A stretch of DNA of 64,000 nt from Alopecurus myosuroides (taxonomy: Eukaryota; Streptophyta; Magnoliopsida; Poales; Poaceae). Positions 1-11,600 of this stretch are shown here, one piece after another. Under the pieces are notes generated by a model. The model was given only the letters and a program-made list of their open reading frames with translations, was not told the DNA's origin and ran no database searches. Both the position numbers and the translations under genes were made by a program. Where the stretch lies: positions 48,357,920 to 48,421,919 of the forward strand of contig CM054063.1 in assembly GCA_028641055.1 (NCBI GenBank). The letters run 5' to 3'. Numbering within the stretch: position 1 is the first letter of the stretch; the number at the start of each line of letters is the position of its first letter.

Positions 1-1076
1 TGCATTTCCATCTGGCGGGTTATTCTTGCGTGTACGGCCAAATTGGTGCAACCCTGCAGGGATAATCTTCTCGAGAAGCCGTGTTTTCCGCGGTTATGGA
101 TTACTTGGTGAAAGTACTGGCTAACAAGTATTCAGGACAACTTAAACATAATGATCCAACATGTTACACCCAATGATTAATAACTTGACTAGTAATAGAT
201 TTATTCACACAATAACTTGATTCACCTTTAATCCAACTGTGTGGGTTATCCTCGGATTGCTTCTTTGGATAAGGGGCGAGATCCAGGATGGGTTTGTTTG
301 AAGTTATCTTTCAGTTGGTTACAATCCTCGATCTTATCTCCTTTCTGTTAGCCGGAAGTGGTAGAATCTCTGTAGTTGGTTAGCGCAGCCAGTTGCAGCA
401 TCTTTTATATCCCCTTTCCTCCGTTGAACCCAAGGCATCTGTGCTTGGTGTTGACGGGTTACACTTTGGTGAATTGTGAGTCTTGCTTGCCAGTACGTTT
501 ATGTACTGACCCCTTTGGGGCTGTGGTTTCCGCAGACCGATGTTTCCGAAGATCCACATGGTGGCTACTACGTGGAGTATGACGACGAGACTGCTGACGA
601 GTAGATAGCGGACCCGGGCAGGATCCGAGACTTCGTGGATGGGCTCCGTCTTTTCGTTGCCGGCCTCTTAGGCCTATTTGGTTCTTGTCTGTACTCAGAC
701 TTGTTGAATGCTTCCGCTGTATTGTACTGATGTATTGTTGGGACATGTGTCCTCTGAATGATTGTATTTGCTATCTCTGCTCTAATGAGAGCCATTTGCA
801 ACTTATTTCAATCTTTTGTGTCGTAGAGATCTGTTGTGATATCAGTTGTTCAACGCCGTTGACGTACCATGTGTGTATGGTTGAAGTACGTCGACGGAAG
901 TGCCTTTGATCTCTAGTGGATAGTTTACATCGACGATGGAATAGCAGGGCTTGTGTTGTCGCGCATAAGCGCAGGCCTACCAGGAAGCTGGGACGTGGGA
1001 GCAGTTATGCCCCATAATCCAAGCATCTGCTATCCAGTTCGTACGGTGAGTATCCCCTAGAAATCAGGGTGCGACA
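1..1076 (+). repeat. 5' LTR, 3' portion only (cut by window edge)
   Basis: Positions 1-1076 align gap-free with 5417-6492, with seven substitutions seen by eye. The repeat ends GGGTGCGACA directly before a methionine-tRNA primer site, which fixes the LTR 3' boundary at 1076. About 3.4 kb of this LTR lies left of the window. Short ORFs in it are not genes. Confidence 0.93.
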
Positions 1077-1078
1077 AA

Positions 1079-1091
1079 TGGTATCAGAGCC
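1079..1091 (+). other. Primer binding site (initiator Met tRNA type)
   Basis: TGGTATCAGAGCC begins two bases after the LTR end. It is complementary to the 3' end of plant initiator tRNA-Met, the standard primer for this type of retrotransposon. The minus-strand relative has the same site at 56071-56083. Confidence 0.93.
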
Positions 1092-1440
1092 TGTCTGCCT
1101 GTAGGATCCCTTTTTACTGGTCGCAGTTGAGTCTAGAAACTATTTTGTAGCTATGTAGGAAAAATGAAACGTGAGAGTAGGAATTCTGTTCTTTTTTCTT
1201 CTTTTCCCCACCCTCCCTCCCTTTTCTGGTAAGGAAGTGCAACATTGATTTCTCCATTCTCATCGAAACTTTCAAGTTAGGATTTCACGTCTTTTGGGTT
1301 CTCCGTAGTACCTCAGGAGTTTTGATCTCGTTTTTCCCCGGTGTTGCTTCGTTATCCTGTTCTTTTAAAGAACCTTTCGTCCGTTCAAATCTTGTTGTTC
1401 TTTTCCACTTCAAATCTTCTACCGGCGTCTAATCAAAACT

Positions 1441-1985
1441 TCCTCGTAAACTCTATTCCAGCTAAAGTGTTGTTTCATACCGGAGCATCACATTCTTTTG
1501 TGTCAAAAATCTTTGCCACAACAAACAATCTAATTCTGGTTCCACTAAGCAATCAAATCTCTGTTCACCTCTCCGGAATCTCAAGTGTTGACTTCCAACA
1601 TAAGTAAGAACAATCCAATTCTAATGAGAGGCCACATATTCCTCGTTACTCTCATGTTGTTGATTCTGACATTGATATCATTCTTGGTGTTGCATTGATG
1701 TCAATAACTCTGTTCCACCTTTATTACAGATAGTCTATTCTCCAAATGAATCAAATTCTATCCAGCTATACACCCTCAATACAAAACCTATCCCTTTACT
1801 TGAAATTGTTCCGGTGGTTTCCAAATTTCCTGACATCCTTCCAGAAGAGTTGCCAGGAATTCCTATCGTTTTGAACTTCCAGAAAAACTATCCAAGGTGC
1901 ACGATGTGTTTCACGTGTCACAGCTCAAGTGGATCTTCCCAAGAAGTATCCGGACCTTTTCTTTTCTCAGTAGGAATCTCGGGGC
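1441..1985 (+). pseudogene. pol: Remnant gag-pol: broken protease, linker and integrase tail fragments
   Basis: Three scraps of the family polyprotein are stitched together. At 1461-1520 is the start of the aspartic protease, AKVLFHTGASHSFVSKIFA. The full-length relative reads VLFDTGASHSF, so the catalytic Asp is His here (GAT to CAT at about 1474-1476). At 1814-1860 is the linker before RT (FPDILPEELPG), joined in the next bases to the integrase C-terminal tail that normally precedes the chromodomain (LNFQKNYP, read in a shifted frame). A last fragment at about 1935-1985 corresponds to the end of pol just before the PPT. RT, RNase H and the integrase core are absent. Nothing here can be functional protein. 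Confidence 0.85.
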
Positions 1986-1996
1986 GCGATTCCTTC

Positions 1997-2005
1997 AAGG
2001 GGGGG
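1997..2005 (+). other. Polypurine tract
   Basis: AAGGGGGGG followed by CGTTT lies immediately 5' of the 3' LTR (TGTAACATCC at 2011). The full-length minus-strand relative has the same arrangement at 50095-50109. It is the expected plus-strand DNA priming site. Confidence 0.88.
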
Positions 2006-2010
2006 CGTTT

Positions 2011-5000
2011 TGTAACATCCCAAGTATGAAAACTCCCCTTAGAATGATTGATTTCTTGTTTATTTAACTATTGCATCATGGCATCATGTTTATTTCCCTT
2101 GTTGCATTTGTTTCTTTTGTTTTGCATCTGTTATTCTTTGTTTTTCACAATGAAAATCAAACAAATTCAACTGCTTTGTTTTCATACTTGTTCTGTTACA
2201 ACTTTTGGAATAAAAATAACAAATAAAAACAACCAATTTGTTTAACTTTATTCCATGTGAATCCCTTAATAAAATGGTGTTATAAATTCCACTAAGCCTT
2301 TCCAAATTGGTTTTCAAATTCAAAGCAAAATCATCATCAACACCTCATTTGGAAATTATAAAATATCAAACCATTCCAATAATTCTAATCCAACTAATAA
2401 TAGGGTTCACCCTATTAAATTGTTGTCTCTATATCAATTAACAAAATATTCCAATTCAAATCAAATATTTTCAAACAAAACCAATTTGAAATTATAAAAA
2501 TAATAACCAAAACTTTCTCTCATTCCTTGTTTTCCAATTAATTCTTTTGGGTCACTTTATTAAAAGGTTGATTTGATTAATCATTTTAAATCTTCAACAT
2601 AATCTAATTTTGGTTTATTTCCAAACAGCACCAAAAACTTAAACATTTTTTTAATCCAAATTGGTTAGCTGCTTGAAATTAACATGACAAGTTCACCCTA
2701 TTTTTCCTAGAAATTTTGCTAACCCACAAAGCATCCTTTTTCTTCCATTTGGTTTTTAGCAAAAAAAAATAAAAGAAAACAGAAATAACCAAAAGAGGAG
2801 AGGGAGGCATGCATCCCATCTCTCTCCTTTCTTCTCTCCAGCCCACCCCCTGGCCCAGTACCCTTCCATCGCTGTCGCTATCGTCTTCCTCGCGATGACG
2901 TTGACAGTACGAACCTCGCTACCACCGTCGATCGCTCCCCCCCCCTCTCTCGATGATCAGCCGTACAAGCTCGCCACCCTATATCTACCCACCTCCTTTC
3001 CCTCTCTGCTGCAACCCCAGCGCCCTCCTTCCCATCGCCGCCACTCTCCTCTCTGCTATTTTCTTCCTCCTCTGAACCCTACGAACACCACCGTCAGAGC
3101 CACTCCCCCACCGTCAAACCACCGCCCATCCCGTCGCCGCGGCCGTCCTAGGGCTGAACCCACCACGGGAATGGAACCGTGGTGGTTCCCCCTCGCCCGT
3201 CGCGTCCTCGTCGCTTGCCGGGAAGCACCACGGCGCTCGCGCCGTCGCCGGAGAAGCGCGGCTGCTGCCTGCCGTCAGGCAGTCGTCATCGCAGCAGAGG
3301 CGAGGTGAGCAGCGCCTCCTACTCCTCCCCCGTCCCTTTCTTGTTGTTCGCCTCCACACCACGCACCCACCCGATCCACGCACCGCACACCGGCCCGCGG
3401 GCATCCGAGTCACCGGCGGCCACTGCCCCGTCGATCTCTGCTGCTGTCCCGTCAGGTCGCTGTTGAGTTCAGTTATCAGGCAGAGAAATGTTACTTCTTT
3501 CGTCAGTCTGCGTTCGTATCACAAACAGCCGAACAACCTAACTGGCAACCGTCCGGTGCGCCCGAGCGAGAGCTCGCGGGATCGAGCCCCGCGCGGGGCG
3601 ATTTTTCGCCTCGCAATTTTTCCTTCCACGCGCGCCCGCGTGGGACCCGCGCGTCATAGACCGCCACCGCCACCTCATCTTCTAACCTCGCCACGCTGGC
3701 CACGGGCCCGTGAGGCAGTGGCTGGGGTAGACCCTGTTGCGGTAACAAACGGTTTTGAAACGAATCTGTTTAAATTCTATTTCTTTTTAAATAGCAGAAT
3801 AAACAATAAGCTTTAAAAATCAATAACTTTTAATCTATAAATCTAGCAAATAAAAGTTATATATGTTTTCTGTTCAAAATTTCCTAATCTTTCCAAATAA
3901 TCAATTTGTGTTCTGTTTTGAGTTTTCAAAATACTTTTAAAATTCAAATTTGGATAATTCAAATGTAATTTGCAATAATTCATAAATAATTCATACTATT
4001 TCCAAATAAGTCAAATAAAATATGTTTTTCACACCATTTTGAATATCCTATTCAAATATAAAATTTGTTTTCTGGTTTGAACAATTTAAATTGCCTAAAC
4101 ATTTTAAATCTTGTTTAATTCAATTAAAAATTGGTTAATATTGTTTAATTCCTAATTAAATAATCCTAAGTCCAATTTCAAAATGTGAAACATGTAATCC
4201 AACTAAAATTTGATGTTCTTTTCAAATATAAACTTTGTTAATTGTTTTGAGCACTTTAACTTGATGAAAACAACAACTACTTGTCTAACACCATTAAGTA
4301 ACCAAATTTCCTAAACTTAATAAATGATTTCCAAAACTTGTTCCAATCCTTTTCCACTTGCATCTATCATTGTTATTTGTTGTTATTATGTTGTTATCAT
4401 CATTCATGCATCATGCTAACCACTTTCACATAATAACTAAATTGTAGATCATGTGTTTCCACTTAATTCATGGACTCTTGCCATATGCAATCCAATTGCA
4501 TATGGGTCCATTTAACTTGTGTTATCATGTTATCTAGTTATTTTGATGCAACCATTAACTTGACATGCATCATCCCATGATTGTGCACTATGCCATGATA
4601 TTGATTGTCTACCTCTTCTGCATTGTTTGTTTGCTTCTTCTCGGATACACGACGACGTTGAGACCGACGATCCTTACGACACCCCTTCTAAGGAGTTAGC
4701 TCAGTACCAGGCTACTGGGTTTTGCAGGCAAGTTATCACTCACATGAACCACTGTGTTCCTTTCAACATTGGTTACCGATACTTTCCGTTGTTCTTACTG
4801 CTAGCCTTAGTAGTAGTTGTTTCTGTTACGAACCTATCACATGAATCCCTTAAGCCTGATATTGCCTCATCTCCCTTCCTACAACCCATTGTTTGAGCCA
4901 GTGTCTTACTAGCATGCTTAGGTTGCTTTTGCTCGAGTCTGTTATCCGTTACTTTCTGTTACTATATCATTTACGTTGTGGGGGCTCGATGTTTAATCAA

Positions 5001-6492
5001 TCAATCATGCTAATGTTACTATTAATAATAAATTTGATGATAAGGCATCGGCAGGAGGCCCTGTGTGGTTTTGAGGCCTGCTAGTGTCGACCCTAATAGG
5101 AAAAGGGTCTTGTCTACTGATCCATGATGAGCGCACTACCCGCATGTGGGAAGCGAGTATGGGCGCCCCCCTCAACTTGACCTGATTCGCATCTCGTCCA
5201 AATCGCCTCATTTAGTTCGTGTTTTCCATTTGCCGCATGCATGTTTTTGCGAGCCCAGGCCAGGGTGGAACTTTCGTAGTCGGCATATAGGGGGACACGT
5301 TCTTAGAGTGCTATGAGGGTCCATTTTCTTCTGGGCTCGATTAGCCGTGCGCCCAAGGTGCTTTGGGCTTGATGCGAAGAATGGTTGGTTGTGTAGAGTA
5401 CCCCGCTTGGTGGAAGTGCATTTCCATCTGGCGGGTTATTCTTGCGTGTACGGCCAAATTGGTGCAACCCTGCAGGGATAATCTTCTCGAGAAGCCGTGT
5501 TTTCCGCGGTTATGGATTACTTGGTGAAATTACTGGCTAACAAGTAATCAGGACAACTTAAACATAATGATCCAACATGTTACACCCAATGATTAATAAC
5601 TTGACTAGTAATAGATTTATTCACACAATAACTTGATTCACCTTTAATCCAACTGTGTGGGTTATCCTCGGATTGCTTCTTTGGATAAGGGGCGAGATCC
5701 AGGATGGGTTTGTTTGAAGTTATCTTTCAGTTGGTTACAATCCTCGATCTTATCTCCTTTCTGTTAGCCGGAAGTGGTAGAATCTCTGTAGTTGGTTAGC
5801 GCAACCAGTTGCAGCATCTTTTATATCCCCTTTCCTCCGTTGAACCCAAGGCATCTGTGCTTGGTGTTGACGGGTTACACTTTGGTGAATTGTGAGTCTT
5901 GCTTGCCAGTACGTTTATGTACTGACCCCTTTGGGGCTGTGGTTTCCGCAGACCGATGTTTCTGAAGATCCACATGGTGGCTACTACGTGGAGTATGACG
6001 ACGAGACTGCTGACGAGTAGATAGCGGACCCGGGCAGGATCCGAGACTTCGTGGATGGGCTCCGTCTTTTCGTTGCCGGCCTCTTAGGCCTATTTGGTTC
6101 TTGTCTGTACTCAGACTTGTTGAATGCTTCCGCTGTATTGTACTGATGTATTGTTGGGACATGTGTCCTCTGAATGATTGTATTTGCTATCTCTGCTCTA
6201 ATGAGAGCCATTTGCAACTTATTTCAATCTTTTGTGTCGTAGAGATCTGTTGTGATATCAGTTGTTCAACGCCGTTGACGTACCATGTGTGTATGGTTGA
6301 AGTACCTCGACGGAAGTGCCTTTGATCTCTAGTGGATAGTTTACATCGACGATGGAATAGCAGGGCTTATGTTGTCGCGCATAAGCGCAGGCCTACCAGG
6401 AAGCTGGGACGTGGGAGCAGTTATGCCCCATAATCCAAGCATCTGCTATCCAGTTCGTACAGTGAGTATCCCCTAGAAATCAGGGTGCGACA
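2011..6492 (+). repeat. 3' LTR, complete, 4482 bp
   Basis: The LTR opens TGTAACATCC after the polypurine tract and closes GGGTGCGACA. The terminal TG and CA and the match of its last 1076 bp to 1-1076 fix the limits. It is AT-rich at both shoulders, with a GC-rich core (about 2800-3750) containing a degenerate TATA-like CTATATCTA near 2979. ORFs in the core, such as 2895-3308, show no recognisable domain and are treated as LTR sequence. A GC-rich tRNA T-arm-like hairpin lies near 3565-3600. The next bases CTTTT (6493-6497) would be the target duplication, but the left copy is outside the window. Confidence 0.9.
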
Positions 6493-7133
6493 CTTTTCAA
6501 ATTCCTTATTAGTCCTATGTATTATATGATTTTTTGTTGTGTTGGGTCACTTGATTAAGTAAGTAAAAGTGCCAAGGTATAATCCATGATTCCGAGTTTC
6601 AACTGATTGGTTTTTTAACCCGGTCGCTTGGCATGAAGATTACATACTTTCGAGCCACTTTAACACTAAGGAAAGTTAAAGAATACAAACCCGAGAAGTT
6701 AGAAGAAAAGGAATTAAAACTCTGGAAAACTTGCAAAGTTAAAAAAAATTCTGCAGAAGGATAGAATCTTGTTCATACAAAATATAGAATGCATACAATT
6801 GAGTTTACATTGTAAGAATAGTAGTGCTTTCTATTTGGCTAAAAGTTGTGCAGGATTAGGTGGCATCCACGAACTCCTCTTCGTCGTCCTCGTCGCTGTC
6901 GCTCGGGTTCTCCGGAGTTGCTGGAATTTCTTCCTCCGGGTAGAACGCCGAGGTGGACACCATCCAATCTATCTTGGAGGCATGGCCCTTGATAGACTCG
7001 AAGATTTCCGCCCGCTGCGCTTTGGTATATCCTTGCGGAACACCAGTGGCGATGCGCCAGGACTTGGCGGTGGTGTAATGCATACGCATCATGTCGTGGT
7101 GGTATCACGGCAGACGCCATGGGATGGCTTAAG
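6493..7133. other. Unassigned 0.64-kb stretch between two LTR elements
   Basis: This AT-rich stretch becomes GC-richer after about 6850. It lies between the 3' LTR of the deleted Tekay element and the 3' LTR of the minus-strand Tat element. Its last five bases, TTAAG (7129-7133), would be one half of the Tat element's target-site duplication; the other half cannot be seen because that element's 5' end is lost. The only coding-like content is the short minus-strand ORF at 6856-7092. Confidence 0.6.
6856..7092 (-). pseudogene. Unidentified acidic-tailed ORF fragment
   Basis: This 78-residue ORF runs MMRMHYTTAKSWR, then a middle part GYTKAQRAEIFESIKGHA and WMVSTSAFYPEEE, and ends in a run of Asp and Glu (SDSDEDDEEEFVDAT). 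I do not recognise the family with certainty. Its composition and place suggest the C-terminus of an accessory or gag-like protein from an older retrotransposon into which the Tat element inserted 42 bp upstream. The upstream part of the reading frame would have been separated by that insertion. No promoter or splice site is evident. A chance ORF is possible, but the strong acidic tail before the stop codon argues for a decayed coding sequence. Confidence 0.35.
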
Positions 7134-7967
7134 TGTTGGGGCCGATGGACGCTGGAGGTATCCGGGGAGGGATCACACGGCGAGTAGCCGCGTGTAGGAA
7201 TATCTCAAGCACTGCAAACAACAGATCTTACCCAGGTTCAGGGCCCTCGTGTGAGGTAAAACCCCTACTCCTGCCTTTCCTCTCTATATGTGTGTAACCT
7301 GAGTAGCCACAGTACAAGGTATGTCTCTAGCCGTGTAGCCACTCTGCTGCTCTCTAGCTCTAATGTTAGCTCTAGCAATAAATGTGAAGTGTGGCAACGT
7401 CCCTCGCGCAGGAGGGGGCAGGGCACCTTATATACTGGTGCCCAGCCGAGTAATAAAGACTATAAAGTACGGTGATGTGACTTGAAAACTGTGACGACAG
7501 CACGCCTTCGAGATCCCGCGCGGGGAAGCGCCGCGCTGTACGCCTGACAGCCCTTGTCCACCTTGCCAGTGAGATAGAGTAGGCCCCTAGACCTGTCCTG
7601 TCCCCTCTGTCAGTGACAGGACTTGACAGACGCCTACCGCACTGTAGTCACGCCTGTAGCGCGGATAATCACGCACTCCGTAAGTTGAACCGCACGCCGG
7701 TACGGACGCAGGATATGCGGGATCCCTTGTCAGAACGGCTCCATTGACTTCTGGCTCGAGTAGCAACGCAGTCCCTCTACTCTGACCAAATTCGTTACTC
7801 GGACGAATGTAACTTCCTTGATATCTCCTCTTGGCCATTGCTGGGTACGGCCGGATAGAAACCTACCGGGTAGCAGGTACCCGGGTAGCCATCTACCGGG
7901 TAAAACTGCCCCTTGACCTTTGCCTTTAGCACTTGCCTTACCCCTACTCGGGGGTAACCCCCCGACA
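7134..7967 (-). repeat. 3' LTR of the minus-strand Tat element (834 bp)
   Basis: On the plus strand it opens TGTTGGGGCC and closes CCCCCCGACA. On the element's own strand it therefore starts TGTCGGGGGG, a start typical of Triticeae Tat elements, and it is preceded by a purine-rich CGGGGACTAA primer for plus-strand DNA (7968-7985). TTAAG at 7129-7133 is the candidate target duplication. The partner 5' LTR is not present, so age cannot be read from LTR divergence. Confidence 0.82.
7427..7434 (-). promoter_or_regulatory. TATA box of the Tat LTR
   Basis: TATATAAG on the minus strand lies about 530 bp into the LTR on the element's own strand, a usual place for the U3/R boundary. In this 3' LTR it would fire outward, towards lower coordinates. 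Confidence 0.5.
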
Positions 7968-8485
7968 TTAGTCCCCGAAGCTGGTAGAGTCCTCCGAACT
8001 TGTTCACTGGGCCCTGCCAGCTTAAAACAAACCTTGTCTTTGCAACTGAAAGAGGCCGAATAGCACCTCCATACGGCCCTTTGACTCTTGCTTGAATCTC
8101 TTCTTTTCGAGTAGCACTATCTTTCTTCTGTGATGCCGAGTGAAATTACTTAGCGAAATTTCGAACACAATCCCGCTGAAACGGACTGAATCCACCTCTC
8201 CGTGTCGCTACGGGGCACGTCTCACACCCCTGTGCCCCCGACGCCTCGATGCCAGGGACACAGCAGGCCACGCGCCAATCTCTGCAACCTAGGCCCACCA
8301 GCCCGTTAGGTCACGTCAGTTGTACTCGAGAGCCCACGATCTGGACGTGGGATTAACTGCGCCCGTTACGCACGCGTTATGCGCTATGTGCGTTTCTAAC
8401 AGGCCACTTAACCCACGCCGCACTATCGTGGCCCACGATCAATGCCACGATCAATCCACCGGTAACGGCAACTCGAGGGGAGAGA
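7968..8485. other. Spacer between Tat LTR and antisense gene
   Basis: No ORF with recognisable domains. It begins with the element's polypurine primer (7968-7985, purine on the minus strand). The rest is GC-rich towards 8485 and lies directly upstream of the antisense gene's TATA-like motif, so it probably serves as that gene's upstream promoter region. Confidence 0.5.
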
Positions 8486-8493
8486 GATAAATA
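8486..8493 (+). promoter_or_regulatory. TATA-like box upstream of the antisense gene
   Basis: GATAAATA is followed within about 25-75 bp by a long pyrimidine-rich stretch (8508-8560), resembling a plant core promoter with a Y-patch, and then by a leader without stable ORFs up to ATG 8683 in good context (CCTCCATGGC). It points against the direction of retrotransposon transcription. The call rests on motif and position only. Confidence 0.45.
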
Positions 8494-8682
8494 CCCCCGC
8501 GACGCTCCCGTCTCCTCTTTCCTGTTCTTTCCACTCTCGCACCCCCTCGCCTCTCCGCCGCCGTCGAGCACGTCGCCACCGCAAATACTTGTTGTGCCGC
8601 TGCTCCACGCACCGCGAGAGAGACAGAGAGGAACTCCTCCGCTCACCTCCGCCTCCAATCTCCCACGAGTGCTTCCGCCTCC

Positions 8683-11600
8683 ATGGCTTCTCACGGAGAC
8701 GACGATGCCGCCGCCCGCGCCGGCTGGGAAGGATCAGAAGTCACGGCGGAAGACTGCCAGTGGCTCGTCAACACGCGCCGCGTTCCTCCCGGCGTCGTGT
8801 GCAGGCACCCAGGTACCGGGATCATTCCCAAGCCTGAGAAGGACAAATACGTCGTTTTCCTCTCCCACTTCAAAAGGGGATTCGGCCTTCCTGTTTCCGA
8901 GTTTTTCGCCGAGTTCCTCCGTCATTTTGGCCTCCAGCCACACCATCTTCCACCCAATGCCTTAGTGATGCTATCCATACACGCCGTTGTGTGTGAGGCC
9001 TTCTTAGGTGTCTACCCAACCGTCCACACCTGGGCTAGGTATATTTTCTTCAGAAAGTAGAGTGTTCCCAATCCTGGGAACACCGAGAGCGCTCGCACGA
9101 TGACCCAGACCGGATGCGCGATGATGATACAGCGTAAGACCAGGCATCACCCGCGAGTTAAAGAATTGGAAACTCTGCGCAAGTGGCAGCGCAGTTTCCT
9201 GTATGTGAAAAATGTTGCTGCCGAGAAGGGGAAGCCTATCGAGGACCGAATAGGGCTTCCAAAGTTCAAGAATGCAAGGCCCACGCAGCAGAATTGGGGC
9301 TACGACCCCAAGAAGACCATCGAGGATGTCCTTCAGGTGGAGTGACGCCTGACCAAGTTGATCTCGGAAGGATTCCGTCGGGATGATCCCATCGCGTGCT
9401 GGATATCACGCCAAGTGCTCCCACTGCATCGTCGATCACACAAGATGTGCCACATGGGAGGACCCCGAGACTGCACAAGGACAACGACATTCGAGCTCAG
9501 CAAAGCCGAGGTGGCCATCTAGGCAAGGTCCATCATGCAGACCTCGCTTACTGACACTTGGCTGTATGGCTTCGAGCCGTATAGCCGCCTCAAGCCTATT
9601 GGACACGGTTAGCATTCTGTGCTTTGTCTTTGCACTATGATACCGAGTAGATGGTTTCTCAGCTTTGTATGCTTAATCTTTGCATGCTGCACCGAGTAGG
9701 ACATTACAAATATCCCTTTGGCTTTATATGCTTTGCGTTTGCATGCCGTGCCGGGTAGGATTACTTAGCTAAATATGCTTTTGCCTTGCATGTTGTTCCG
9801 AGTAGAAATCCTTAGCCGAGAAACCAACTCACAATGTTTCCTTTTTTCCTCAACATCACATCGATCGCCAGCGAGAAGAAGATATCGAAATCTTCGAGAG
9901 CAACTGGTCCGAGGACCGAGCAGAGGACGATACGACCGCCTACGACACTCAAGACACCCTCTGCATCCCTCACGCCAATCAGCCTGGTAAGTCCCGATTT
10001 GACGCGTCTATCCGGGACTGGTCCGAGGATGACGAAGGTGACCAAGTTCACCTCTCTGCTTACTAGCAATGCACCTTGATTCCCTTCTCTGTTTCTGAAT
10101 CTATTTCTTCTTCTACTCTGCAGAGGAGCCTGAGCTGGACGATGATGAAGAGGCCTTGGAGGTTAATCCTCTATCTGTGGTGGCTCCCAACACTCGGAAG
10201 AGAGTTGGCAGTGGTGCCTAGGAGCCTCCTCCCAAGAAAGCCAAGAAGGCAGGCGGGAAGAAGACCACCGCCAGAAGACAACCCCCCACCAGCAAAGGGT
10301 AGGTTATTCCATCCGAATACCAACTCGTCACTGCTTCTCCCTATGCTTTTCTCCTTCTCCCTTTCTGAACTATTTCCTTCTTCCAGCGCCCCTCTGGACG
10401 CGGACGCTGCCGCAGCCCCCACTCGCACCAAGAGGAAGGTCGTCGTGGACCTTGAGAAGCTCGTCGATCTCTCAGATGACGAGGAAGAGCAATACCAGCA
10501 GGACATGATGCGTGCGTCCTCTCCTATTAAAGTGGAAGCATATGTCGGCGCCGAGAACACTGGCGTTGGTGATGATACTGATCCCAACCTCCAACAGCAG
10601 CAGGATGCTGCTCAGGACGAGACAGAGCCATCTCCCCCACCTGCATCAGCTGGGGAAAAACTTGAAGAAGACCTCCAGCAACAAGATAGTGCCGCCCTGG
10701 AGTGGCAAGACGACACCACCGAGCAACAGGATACTCAAGCTAAAACTCAAGTCGATCCCACGGCCAGGCCGCGGGTAGAAGAAGTCACAGACACCCAACC
10801 TGATCCCGCTGCCGAGCAGCGGGTAGAAGAGACAGTGGTGGAGCTCGTCCACCAGAGCCAAGCGCAGCCGGATGCTGCGCCGGGTAGCCGGCCCCCTGTG
10901 CCGCCTACCCAGCAGGGGACTCCACCGAAAGCGCCAATCCCTCCACCGACAAAGACTCCCTCAACAACCACTTCCCAGCAAGTGCCTCTGGCTGCTCCTC
11001 GCCAAATGCCTCCATTCGCTCCTCGGCAAGACAGCGCTCCTAGCCCCAAGAAGACTGCTAAGCCTGGAGCCGCGCCTAAACGGAAGAACCCACCGCACAA
11101 TGTTGCGCAGGCCGAAGACCAGATGCCGCCACCCAAGCCACCAGTCGTGCCAGTCGGGAAGCAGGTGGCAAAGAGTACACAGCTGACAATCGCGCGCCCA
11201 CCTCTAGCAGCAACCCGGCTGCTGCTGGGTCTGCTGGCCCTGCTGAAGGAGTTGTTGCCCGTTCCCAAACCAGCTGGCCACAATACATGCTGGAGGTGTC
11301 CAAGCGCCACGAGATCACATTGGCCAAGGGCGAGAAGAAGCTGTCTGCACTGAAAGGAGGACCAGCTTGTGGCGACCGCGTCCAAGTCCAAAGGCAAGGA
11401 AGTAGCAGTCGCTCCAGAACTCTTGTCGCGTGAGTCAGGAGACAACGAGTGTGAAACAGAAGGCCTGACCGCGATCATGGACCGAGTAGGATTTGTGGAC
11501 CAAGCTTGGAACAGCAAAGCGCATGGCAACCCTAAGTGGGAAGGTCTTCAGCTGGGTCTACTCGATCACTACCGCGTCGACTGGAACAAGGCCGATGTCG

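Larger units (their letters stand above)
1..6492 (+). mobile_element. Internally deleted Tekay-type Gypsy LTR retrotransposon (non-autonomous copy)
   Basis: A partial 5' LTR (1-1076) and a complete 3' LTR (2011-6492) in the same orientation flank a 934-bp interior. The interior keeps a primer binding site, a leader, scraps of protease, of the protease-RT linker and of the integrase tail, and a polypurine tract, but no orf0, gag, RT or RNase H. Comparison with the full-length relative on the minus strand (45623-61087) shows the same leader, PBS and PPT and places at least four separate internal deletions. I counted 7 mismatches and no gaps between 1-1076 and 5417-6492, so the copy is young although it cannot encode its own proteins. 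It was probably mobilised in trans by a relative. The LTR size recalls the LARD or Sukkula/Erika type elements of Triticeae, but the family name is not established here. Confidence 0.88.

Noticed and set aside
2895..3466. GC-rich overlapping ORFs that could look like a host gene exon
   Set aside because: They lie inside a defined LTR, have low-complexity Pro/Arg composition in all frames and no domain or splice structure.
10171..11529. Long minus-strand ORFs (138 and 260 residues) opposite the antisense gene
   Set aside because: Reverse-frame shadows of GC-rich exon 4; their sequence is Gly/Ser-rich without domains, while the plus strand has phased splice sites.
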